Assembly (NCBI GenBank): GCA_000372225.1
Contig: AQTY01000005.1
Location: forward strand, 1-64,000
Origin: Candidatus Nitromaritima sp. SCGC AAA288-L16
GTDB lineage: Bacteria > Nitrospinota > Nitrospinia > Nitrospinales > VA-1
Reading direction: 5' to 3'
DNA length: 64,000 bases
The notes below the pieces were generated by a model, which searched no databases, was not told the origin of the DNA, and saw only the letters and a program-made list of their open reading frames with translations. The stretch's first letter is position 1. Every line of letters starts with the position of its first letter. Made by a program: the position numbers and the translations under genes. Below are positions 56,148-64,000 of this stretch, in pieces.

Positions 56148-57062
56148 GTGAAATTATCCGGGATCCAAAGACAATGGTGGGTGGGTGTTATGCTTTTCCT
56201 TGGCATTCTAGTTCTTTTCCCCTTGGAATTTTATGGAAAAATTTTTGAACGGGGAATAGGGAATTACCTTAAATGGCAAAATAGTGCTCGTCCTCAATTG
56301 GGGAGGGTTTGGGATAAAGATCGACAAACCATTCTTGCTCAAACTAAAGTTCAGTCGATCCGGTCCTTGCTCGATTCGAGGCAGGAATCTGCTGAGGCGA
56401 TTGATTCACTTAAAGCTTTATTTGAAAATACTGAACCATCATTCCCGCTAGTGTTATCACGTGAAAAATTTCTTGATCTCTATTACGACTTTCCTGGGCA
56501 GTGGTCGGTTCGAATAATTTCACCATTTGAGCTTATTTCTATCGATTCTAAATACAATTGGACGAGAGTTCTTTTGAAGCGTTTTGGGCAGTGGTTTACC
56601 ATCAGTTTTCTTGATTCTCATAATATTCCTGTTCATGAAGTGTTTGTAGCAACAGATGCCCTGAAAGAAGTACAGGCTACTCGCACTGTTAAACAGGGTA
56701 GTCTAGAAGAGGTTGGGTTTGAAAAAGATCGAGTATATTCTGTAGCAGTATTTCTTCCTCTTTTGCAAACGCTTGACCCAAAAACACAGCACGCTGTTTT
56801 TCCTGATCCTAGGTGGTTCCTTGCCAAGGACTACAGCATCACCCGTATTGGTGTTCGAGAACTTGAATCTTCAAACAAAACAGTATCAAGTCTCGAATTT
56901 GGTATTGAGTACAATACCGATTACTACACGGGGGTTCTTTTAATTCCTGTTTCCCGAGAAATAGCCAATAATTTATTGTCCCAAATCGAAAGAACAAATT
57001 TCGATATATGGGGAGAAGAGTTTAGCACCCTTACAGTTCCTTCAGTTGGAGACAACCCTTGA
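56148..57062 (+). CDS. Unknown membrane-anchored protein coupled to the class A PBP
   Basis: GTG start at 56148 with GAGGTGAG shortly before. The 304-residue protein has an N-terminal transmembrane helix (about 10-28) and a large presumably periplasmic domain rich in beta strands; no family is recognised. Its stop overlaps the TTG start of the PBP gene (TTGA), so the two are translationally coupled, suggesting a role as a PBP regulator or in peptidoglycan or envelope assembly. No catalytic motif was spotted. Confidence 0.78.
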   Translation: MKLSGIQRQWWVGVMLFLGILVLFPLEFYGKIFERGIGNYLKWQNSARPQLGRVWDKDRQTILAQTKVQSIRSLLDSRQESAEAIDSLKALFENTEPSFPLVLSREKFLDLYYDFPGQWSVRIISPFELISIDSKYNWTRVLLKRFGQWFTISFLDSHNIPVHEVFVATDALKEVQATRTVKQGSLEEVGFEKDRVYSVAVFLPLLQTLDPKTQHAVFPDPRWFLAKDYSITRIGVRELESSNKTVSSLEFGIEYNTDYYTGVLLIPVSREIANNLLSQIERTNFDIWGEEFSTLTVPSVGDNP

Positions 57063-59103
57063 TTCGATACCTAATCGAACGGACAGTTTTTTTATTTTAT
57101 ATTTTGATGCTTTTGGGTGTTTTTGTCGGATTGGGGTCTTATTTTCTGTTTAGTCGAGACTTGCCTCAATTACCAAATGACTTGAGAAAAATCAACCTTA
57201 GTCTTGCCACCGAAATTTACTCTGCTGACGGAGAAAGAATTAAAGTTTTAGGCCAACGCTATCCTGTTCCTTTGGAAGATATTTCTCCAAATTTCACAAA
57301 TGCCATCATAGCAGCAGAAGACGCCAGTTTTTATCAGCATAAAGGGTTGGATCATCGGGCTTTGATGAGAGCGCTTTATATGAATATTCGTGAACGAAAA
57401 ATATTGCAGGGGGGTAGCACCATTACCCAACAACTTTCAAAAAATCTTTTTTTCTCTTTTGAAAGAAATTGGGTGCGCAAAGTCAAGGAGCTCTTAATTT
57501 CCTTCCAATTGGAAGCCACCTTCTCAAAAGAAAAAATTCTTGAGGCCTATTGTAATCAGATTTATTTTGGTAATGGAGCTTATGGCGTTGAAGAAGCGGC
57601 GCAAACCTATTTTAGAAAAAGAGCACGAGATCTAACCATTTTGCAGGGGGCTCTCTTGGCTGGTTTGCCGAACTCACCGAATTACACTAATCCATTTAAA
57701 GACTATGAACGCTCTATGCGTAGAGCCGAGTATATTTTAACGAGAATGGTTAAAGAACATCTGATTTCTTCAGAAGAAAAAAAAGAAGCGTTGTCTTCGT
57801 CATTGGAATTGATTAGACCAAGAGAAGATGATAACCCGAGTCGGTATTTTCTTAATTATGTGCTTGCGAAACTAGAAAGTAAGTATGGAAAGGAGTTTGT
57901 TCACTTTGGTGGATTGAAAGTATTTACCACCTTGGATACACGCCTTCAGGGTTTTGCTCAGAGGTCTGCATTGTCCCATTTAGAGGCATTGGAAAGTAAG
58001 ATGGTTCATGGAGTTGAAAAAAATATTTACAGGTAGGGATGGTGTCAATAGAAAACCAAAGCGGGGCTGTTCGGGTTATGCTTGGAGGCCGTAGTTACTC
58101 TAATAGCCAATTTAATCGTGCCGTTTCAAATAACCGGCTTCCTGGTTCGTCATTTAAGCCGTTTGTTTATCTAGCAGCAATGGAGCGAGATGGTTTTAAC
58201 CCCGCTTCTATAGTTAAAGACGAACCCGTTGTCATAGAAATTCCAGGTTCCAGTCCATGGGAGCCTAAAAACTTTAGTGATAAGTATGTAGGCGATATTA
58301 TTTTAAAAAAGGCCATGATGAGGTCATTAAACTCTGTTTCAGCAAAGTTGATTCAGGAGGTAACCCCTGAAAAGGTTATAAAAGCAGCTCGCCAGTTTGG
58401 TGTCACCAGTCCACTTGGGGATAACCTTTCGCTTGCACTTGGAACTTCAGGGGTTTCTCCTCTTGAGATGGCTTCAGCATACAGTACGATTGCAAACCTT
58501 GGTATTTACAATGAACCTTATTTTGTTGAACGTATTGAGGATTTTAAAGGGAATCCTTTGTATGAAAACTTTTATCACGGGGTGCAGAACTATGCACCGA
58601 AATCAATTTATCCATTGCTAAATATGATGCAGGGAGTGATAGATGGTGGGACCGGTAGAATTGTTCGGCAGATGGGGTTTAAACATCCTGCGGGGGGTAA
58701 AACAGGGACCACTAACAGTTTTAAGGATTCTTGGTTTGATGGTTTTACTAAGGATTTTTCTACTTCTGTCTGGATTGGGTATGACAATAATGAACCTATG
58801 ATTGATCGGCACGCGCATGGTCTGACAGGAGCCAGTGCTGCTGCTCCAATCTGGACACTCTATATGGAAAAGGCTTTGCAAGGGAAAAACCAGATTAAGT
58901 TTCCAATTCCCGAAGGGATAAAATTTGAAAAAGTGGATGTCTATACTGGAACTCTTGCAGATAGTCAATCGATCGAGACTATGAATGTCGCCGTTAAGGA
59001 AGAGACGGTTATTTTACCTCGGGCCATTGAACCTATCCCTGTTGAGCTGGATCTTATTGAACCCTCGAAAACTTCTGAATTGAACAATGTACCAAACCCT
59101 TAA
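57059..59103 (+). CDS. mrcA: Class A penicillin-binding protein (PBP1A-like), interrupted by a frameshift in a poly-A run
   Basis: The first frame (57059-58036) has a membrane anchor and the GT51 glycosyltransferase domain: AAEDASFYQHKG, GGSTITQQLSKN and EAYCNQIYFG. The second (58039-59103) holds the transpeptidase with GSSFKPFVYL (catalytic Ser, Lys), RSLNSVS and GGKTGTT. The break is in A7 at 58017-58023; an eighth A would join the frames through KKYLQVGMVSIE to make ~680 residues, a normal class A PBP. Domain content on both sides is clear; the start is TTG, coupled to the upstream gene. It builds peptidoglycan outside the inner membrane. Confidence 0.92.
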
Positions 59104-60376
59104 ATACATTTTTACTCGAATAGGGATTTCCTTATTTCTTTTGCTCACGTTTGGATTTTCAGTCCTTTACTTTGTTCATGAAGTAGCATTGCCAAGCGCT
59201 ACTTTTGACGATTCCTTTATTCAGGCGGCACTTTTTTTTATATGTCTATTTATAGGAGTTTTTGCTTATGGATTAGTTGGTGAACAGAAATTCCATAATG
59301 CAGTGTATAAACTGAAGAATATTCCAAGTGCTGTTGAGTCAGAAGAGGTTATTGATGGTTTTCAGGCGGTTCTTGATTTTACCTACTCTTCATATTTTTT
59401 ACCTGGTAAAGGAAAGCGTTTGCGTGATGATGTTATTTTGAAATTTGCGAATTATCTTTTGTTTGTTGGCCGTAAAGACGACAGAGCTCAAAAAATTTAC
59501 CTAAAAGCTTTTCTTTTGAGGCCTGAAGATTCATCTTACCGTGCTCCATTGCTTTCCGTTTTTAAAGAAGATGATGATTTAACAAGCGAAGAAGTTGATC
59601 TGCTACTTGTTATACTCAAGGCTGGAGATTACAGCGACAATTCTATAGCCAATAACTTAGCCTCTTTATTTTTGAGAAAACGTTTATTTGTAAGCAAAAC
59701 CGAGCCTATCTTTCTCGCGGCCTTAAAAAATAAAAGTGAGAACTCAAAAGAAATAGTGAATCTTGTATTACCCCAGCTTTTAAGAGCAAATCGATTAGAC
59801 TCATTTGCGGTGAGATTTTATCTTGAAGCCTATCAGTTTGAGACATCTGAATCGTCGCAGGTTCTTGAAATGATTGCTTATGCTTACTGTAAAAAAACTT
59901 GGGAAGATGTTGATAAGGTTCTTCATCTAAAATGTGAGGAAGTATTCCAGGACCGTGATTCTAAATTTCGTATGGACATGCTAAGAAAAACAGCAGAGTT
60001 CAACCTGTCTAGCAAAATTCACCGATTAAAATTGCTCAACGAGAATGACCTGCGCCTATTGCGAAAACTGAAAGTTAAAATGGGACTGTCCAGATCTTTC
60101 TTTGACTTGCTCGGTGGAATAGCCGTGAAATTTCTGGAGTTTGCTCGAATCCTTGCCAGCAAATTCTTCATGATTAGGACGTGGTTTTTTATTGTAGTTG
60201 TAATATTAATTACAAGTTTAGTCTATCGAGGATGGCAGACTCAGCAAGAAATAGGTTTAGGAGTAGAAGGTAAGGCCATAGACCCTAAAGAAAAAAAATC
60301 AGTGGCCTTGAAAAAATGGAAATCCATACTTTTCAGGTGGCTGCTTTTACCTCGTCCAAACAAGCTCTTGGATTGA
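59087..60376 (+). CDS. Membrane helical-repeat protein, N-terminal part of a SPOR protein
   Basis: The 429-residue frame overlaps the PBP stop by 17 bp. It has two N-terminal transmembrane helices (about 12-30 and 43-62), a long helical region that may contain TPR-like units, and a third membrane helix near 365-385. A Lys-rich segment follows. Beyond about residue 400 the frame looks spurious because a SPOR domain lies in the next frame from 60316. If joined, the cytoplasmic helical region and periplasmic SPOR domain would make a bitopic envelope protein, probably involved with the PBP in wall synthesis or division. Confidence 0.78.
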   Translation: MYQTLKYIFTRIGISLFLLLTFGFSVLYFVHEVALPSATFDDSFIQAALFFICLFIGVFAYGLVGEQKFHNAVYKLKNIPSAVESEEVIDGFQAVLDFTYSSYFLPGKGKRLRDDVILKFANYLLFVGRKDDRAQKIYLKAFLLRPEDSSYRAPLLSVFKEDDDLTSEEVDLLLVILKAGDYSDNSIANNLASLFLRKRLFVSKTEPIFLAALKNKSENSKEIVNLVLPQLLRANRLDSFAVRFYLEAYQFETSESSQVLEMIAYAYCKKTWEDVDKVLHLKCEEVFQDRDSKFRMDMLRKTAEFNLSSKIHRLKLLNENDLRLLRKLKVKMGLSRSFFDLLGGIAVKFLEFARILASKFFMIRTWFFIVVVILITSLVYRGWQTQQEIGLGVEGKAIDPKEKKSVALKKWKSILFRWLLLPRPNKLLD

Positions 60377-60567
60377 TTAATTCGCTCAAAAAAAATGGAG
60401 TGAGAGATGTTTATCAAGTAAGGACGAAAAGAAAATCTGGGGAAACTTGGTATCAGATTCGCGTGGGACACTTCGATTCAAAAGAGAATGCGCAAATGTT
60501 TGCCAGGCAGTTGATTGAACAAAAAACAATTAAAAACTATTTTATAATTTCGCTACCTGTAAACTAG
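60316..60567 (+). CDS. SPOR domain, C-terminal part of the preceding protein (frameshift)
   Basis: The 83 residues start in IHTFQVAAFTSSKQAL and continue through GETWYQIRVGHFDSKENAQ to a C-terminal strand, a standard SPOR domain that binds denuded peptidoglycan glycan strands. On its own it has no signal peptide, so it would not reach the periplasm. One missing A in A8 (60291-60298) or A6 (near 60310-60315) would fuse it to the gene beginning 59087, downstream of its third membrane helix, the expected topology. Confidence 0.8.
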   Translation: MEIHTFQVAAFTSSKQALGLINSLKKNGVRDVYQVRTKRKSGETWYQIRVGHFDSKENAQMFARQLIEQKTIKNYFIISLPVN

Positions 60568-60653
60568 AATGAATTGGATGTTTTAAGATCAAAGGATTGT
60601 CGAATTAGTGGGTAAATAGTTTTTCAATTTATTTCTAGAGAGCTTAATTTTTT

Positions 60654-61951
60654 ATGATGGATATTTCTTTTAATGATGATTATGCGAAAGAATTTGTTTC
60701 TAATTCAGAGATAGGTTCTTTGCAGGAAAATGTTGATCATTTGCATGCTGACTTGGAGAAAAAAACAGGGCATGGAAACGATTATCTTGGGTGGTTGCAT
60801 TTGCCTTCTCGCACTCCTTCCTCATTGTTTGATTCAATTCTCTCTACTCAAAATGAAATAATAAGAAAATGCGATGCATTTGTTTGTATTGGTATCGGTG
60901 GTTCTTACTTAGGAGCTCGTGCGGCCATTACTTTTTTGAGTTCGGTTGCTAATAAAGAAGATACCCCTGAAATTTACTTTGCAGGACACACCATGTGTTC
61001 AGATTACCATGCAGAACTTCTCCGTTCTTTGGAAGGTAGGGAAGTTTGCATTAACTTGATATCAAAATCAGGGACTACTCTTGAATCAGCCATTGTATTT
61101 CGGTTGCTACGAAATTTCATGGAAAAAAAATATGGTAAAGAAGGTGCTAGTAGACGAATTATCGTAACTACCGATCCAAAAAAAGCATAATAAACGATCT
61201 AGCTAAAGAGGAAGGTTATCGATCCTTCCATCTTCCAGAAGATGTTGGCGGCCGTTTTTCAGTGCTTACATCGGCTGGGTTATTGCCCATTGCCATAGCC
61301 GGTATAGATATACGTGATTTTATGGACGGTGCTTTAATGGCCGAAAAAGAACTAACGAAGTCTTCTGATTTGTCCGAAAATACCGCTTATCTTTATGCTG
61401 CGTACCGCCACTTATTTTTTCAAAAAGGTAAAACTATAGAACTCATGGCTGCTTTTCATTCCTCTTTCGAGTATGTTTTAGAGTGGTGGAAGCAGCTTGC
61501 TGGGGAGAGCGAAGGCAAAGGAGGAAAAGGAATCTTTCCTTCCTCGGCGCGTTACACAACTGATTTGCACTCTCTGGGCCAACTAGTTCAGGAGGGGACT
61601 CGTAACCTTTTTGAAACTTTTTTGTTAGTGGAAAAGTCATCAAAAATTGTTGAAATTGGAAGAAGCAATTCCGATAGAGATGGTCTTGGTTATCTTGAGG
61701 GAAAATCACTGGATTTTATTAACGAGAAAGCGTACAAAGGTTCGGCGACTGCACATCTTGAAGGCGGAGTTCCTAACCTTGCCATAACTCTTAAAGAGCG
61801 TTCGGCGCATAATCTTGGCCAACTATTTTATTTTTTTGAACGCGCGGTAGCCATGACAGGATACCTGTCTGGAGTAAATCCGTTCGATCAACCTGGTGTT
61901 GAATTTTATAAAAGAAATATGTTTCGTTTGCTAAATAAACCTAGCCAATAA
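60654..61951 (+). CDS. pgi: Glucose-6-phosphate isomerase, interrupted by a frameshift in a poly-A run
   Basis: The first frame (to 61190) has VCIGIGGSYLGARAA and LISKSGTTLES. The second (61262 on) has VLTSAGLLPIAIAG, FPSSARYTTDLHSLGQ and the C-terminal helices. Between them the reading KKSIINDLAKEEGYRSFHLPEDVGGRF continues if A7 at 61178-61184 were A8, giving ~433 residues, the size of Bacillus-like Pgi. It interconverts glucose-6-phosphate and fructose-6-phosphate in glycolysis, gluconeogenesis and pentose metabolism. It is followed 14 bp downstream by transaldolase. Confidence 0.93.
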
Positions 61952-61965
61952 GAAAGGCAAATAAA

Positions 61966-63207
61966 ATGACCACTGTTTCTGGTGAACTTGATGATGTCAT
62001 ACACGAGATTGCTTGTATGGAGCTTGGGAATGACCAGCCCGTATTTCAATCAGATCCAACTATGGCTCGATTCAAAGAAACTGGAACGGAGCTTTGGGTT
62101 GATACTGGTGACCTAGAGAAAGCCCAGACAATTTGGAAGTCTGAATTTACCGCACTTACTACCAACAATACTTTGGCGAATCAGGTAGTCCAAACTGGGG
62201 TGATGGATGAGGTCATCCACCAAACTATTTCTCGATTGAATGAAGTGGCCTCAGGTTTGACGGAAGAAGAGCGGGTTACAGAAGTAGGTTTTGTTATTAA
62301 CTGTCGCATAGCTCTTCGATTGGTTCGAGCTTTTAAGACTAAGGTGAGTATTGAGTTGCATCCATCTATGTCAAGAAATATTGGGCGGACGTTAGATTAT
62401 GCTCGACGATACTACCGTGTATGCCCGGAGTACTTTATTGTTAAAATTCCTTTGACGCCCGAAGGGTACCTTTCGGTCAGGACTTTACGTAAAGAGGGAA
62501 TGCCAATTAATTTCACCCTTGGTTTTTCAGCACGCCAAAACTACCTTGCAGCTCGACTGTCAAACCCTGATTTTGTAAATGTGTTTTTGGGTAGACTCAA
62601 TCAGGTGGTTTCTGAAAACTCGGTGGGCGGAGGTGATTTAGTTGGTGAAAAGGTGACATTGGCTACGCAAGAGGCTCTTCTTATAGCACGCAAGCAATAT
62701 CCCGAAGTCGGCACAAGACTTATTGGTGCTAGTATTAGGAGCGGTGAGCAGGTGGCTTTTCTTGCGGGGCTTGATGTTATGACTATTCCTCCGTCCGCTA
62801 TGGAGGAATTTCTGAAAATGAAACATCCTGTTGGTACCATGAGTAGCAACATTGGGGAAGATATTAATCCAGGGATTGATTTCAGTCATCCTCATGGGCT
62901 TCGGTTTCAAAAATTGTGGGAAGTGCCTGATGCCTTCGTTCAATTTGTAAACGACCTGCTTGCCAGCACTAATTTGGATAGTATGGCTGGCAGTGAGATG
63001 GAGTCGTTTTGTAGAGAGCGAAATGTTGATTTGTTTTATCCTTTTTCGCCTGCGCAACTTAAGAAAATACTCGATTTAGGGAAAATACCAAGGCTAGATG
63101 AGTGGTCGCAGGAAGTCGCTCTGGACGACCTTATGACTCAATCTGCTTTGCAATCTTTTTCAAAAGATCAAGCTGCATTGGATGATAGAATTAGATCCTT
63201 CTTGTGA
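61966..63207 (+). CDS. tal: Transaldolase
   Basis: The 413-residue protein is longer than TalB (~320) but carries the transaldolase core. VKIPLTPEG holds the Schiff-base lysine, LTTNNTLAN resembles the family N-terminal ATTNP segment, and TLGFSARQ matches the second conserved stretch. It transfers dihydroxyacetone units between sugar phosphates in the non-oxidative pentose phosphate pathway. A 14-bp gap from pgi suggests co-transcription. The longer form is seen in several bacteria and is fused to Pgi in some; here the two are adjacent but separate. Confidence 0.9.
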   Translation: MTTVSGELDDVIHEIACMELGNDQPVFQSDPTMARFKETGTELWVDTGDLEKAQTIWKSEFTALTTNNTLANQVVQTGVMDEVIHQTISRLNEVASGLTEEERVTEVGFVINCRIALRLVRAFKTKVSIELHPSMSRNIGRTLDYARRYYRVCPEYFIVKIPLTPEGYLSVRTLRKEGMPINFTLGFSARQNYLAARLSNPDFVNVFLGRLNQVVSENSVGGGDLVGEKVTLATQEALLIARKQYPEVGTRLIGASIRSGEQVAFLAGLDVMTIPPSAMEEFLKMKHPVGTMSSNIGEDINPGIDFSHPHGLRFQKLWEVPDAFVQFVNDLLASTNLDSMAGSEMESFCRERNVDLFYPFSPAQLKKILDLGKIPRLDEWSQEVALDDLMTQSALQSFSKDQAALDDRIRSFL

Positions 63208-63420
63208 CACTTTGATGGTTTCAGAAATTAATTTTTCAATATTCACGGTTGAGTCCCCTGCTTGGGATAAATTTTCGAATAGGGGTGATGTGGTTTTTGC
63301 TACTTGTTACTTTGTTAAAATACATATTTTTTGAAGTAACGTTTGGCTATATTTTTGAATAGAAGGTTTTTATAATTTTGGTTTGTACACCATGATCTTC
63401 AATAAAAATAGACCGGGTTT

Positions 63421-64000
63421 ATGATGAAAGTAAATAAAATAGTATTGGCATATTCTGGAGGGTTGGACACCTCGGTGATCATCAAATGGCTCAAAGAGAA
63501 ATACGATGCCGAAATTGTTGCGTTTGCTGCTGACGTTGGTCAGGGACATGAACTTGATCCTGTCCGTGAAAAAGCCATCGCAACAGGTGCGAGCGAAGTT
63601 TACATTGAAGACTTGAAAGAAGAGTTTGTTCGTGATTTTGTGTTTCCCATGCTTCGCGGCAACGCTTTTTATGAGGGGAATTACTTACTAGGCACTTCAA
63701 TCGCCCGCCCATTAATTGCTAAGGAACAAATCCGCATTGCAAAAAAATGTGGGGCTGACGGTGTTTCCCACGGTGCAACAGGAAAAGGAAACGATCAGGT
63801 TCGGTTTGAATTGGCATATATAGATTTGAACCCGGACATTAAAATTATTGCACCGTGGCGGGAATGGGACTTGACCTCTAGGAGTGTCCTTATGGACTAT
63901 GCCAGAGATCACGATATACCGATTCCAGTGAGTAAGGATAAGCCTTACAGTATAGATCGTAACTTGTTTCATATTAGTTATGAGGGGGGAAACCTTGAAA
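63421..64000 (+). CDS. argG: Argininosuccinate synthase, partial (3' end beyond window)
   Basis: ATG at 63421 (or 63424) opens a frame to the window edge. The N-terminus is [15 protein letters not shown] with the ATP-pyrophosphatase SGGLDTS loop, followed by the citrulline/aspartate-binding region [10 protein letters not shown] and [14 protein letters not shown]. About 193 residues are visible. It condenses citrulline and aspartate in arginine synthesis. Spacing from transaldolase is 213 bp with no obvious operon link; argB lies far upstream on the other strand. Confidence 0.96.
   Translation, partial: MMKVNKIVLAYSGGLDTSVIIKWLKEKYDAEIVAFAADVGQGHELDPVREKAIATGASEVYIEDLKEEFVRDFVFPMLRGNAFYEGNYLLGTSIARPLIAKEQIRIAKKCGADGVSHGATGKGNDQVRFELAYIDLNPDIKIIAPWREWDLTSRSVLMDYARDHDIPIPVSKDKPYSIDRNLFHISYEGGNLE

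Overview
The window reads as a contiguous, gene-dense bacterial chromosome segment of low to moderate G+C with almost entirely housekeeping content. The best taxonomic pointer is the ATP-citrate lyase pair (small ATP-grasp subunit followed by a 904-residue large subunit), which implies CO2 fixation by the reductive TCA cycle. With an orphan heme-b protein resembling the gamma subunits of type II DMSO-reductase enzymes (the group that includes nitrite oxidoreductase NxrC) and a b6-type cytochrome b, this suggests a marine nitrite-oxidiser-like bacterium of the Nitrospinota or a relative. That assignment is inference; no rRNA or other marker gene is present.

Layout. 1-4.6 kb: Sel1-repeat protein (cut by the window edge), speA and the divergent lysA. 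4.7-7.8 kb: a minus-strand run of cytochrome b, TlpA-type thioredoxin, PCYCGC-like Cys-rich protein and small redox proteins. 8-17.9 kb: glycosyltransferase, Bpt aminoacyl-tRNA-protein transferase, LRR protein, alanine dehydrogenase (frameshifted), dnaE, M16 protease and the heme-b protein. 18-29 kb: a long minus-strand housekeeping block (ilvD, a B12/radical SAM protein, mutM, grpE, hrcA, argB, hslU, hslV, xerC). 29-33.8 kb: membrane and surface-related proteins and hypotheticals. 34-40.7 kb: an unusual ATP-grasp/FMN alpha-hydroxy-acid dehydrogenase fusion, then aclB-aclA with a clear sigma70-like promoter and a strong terminator. 41-48.6 kb: polyprenyl synthase, glycosyltransferase, HEAT-repeat protein, oligopeptide-type permeases, a DUF1566 protein and a DnaJ variant. 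49-54 kb: small lipoproteins, birA, a truncated tRNA-Leu-like fragment, and a radical SAM gene flanked by small genes. 54.6-64 kb: hemB, a relic gene, a tightly coupled cell-envelope cluster (unknown membrane protein, class A PBP, helical/SPOR protein), pgi, transaldolase and the start of argG.

The most striking structural observation is that four genes (ald, the class A PBP, the SPOR-domain protein, pgi) are each interrupted by a one-base shift at or next to a G or A homopolymer. Three of the four lie within 3.2 kb and are consistent with one missing A. This is either a sequencing or assembly artefact or real slippage. The best candidates for new biology are the ATP-grasp/FMN fusion beside ATP-citrate lyase, the radical SAM cluster at 51.9-53.7 kb, and the unknown membrane protein translationally coupled to the PBP. 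No CRISPR array, insertion sequence, rRNA or intact tRNA was seen.
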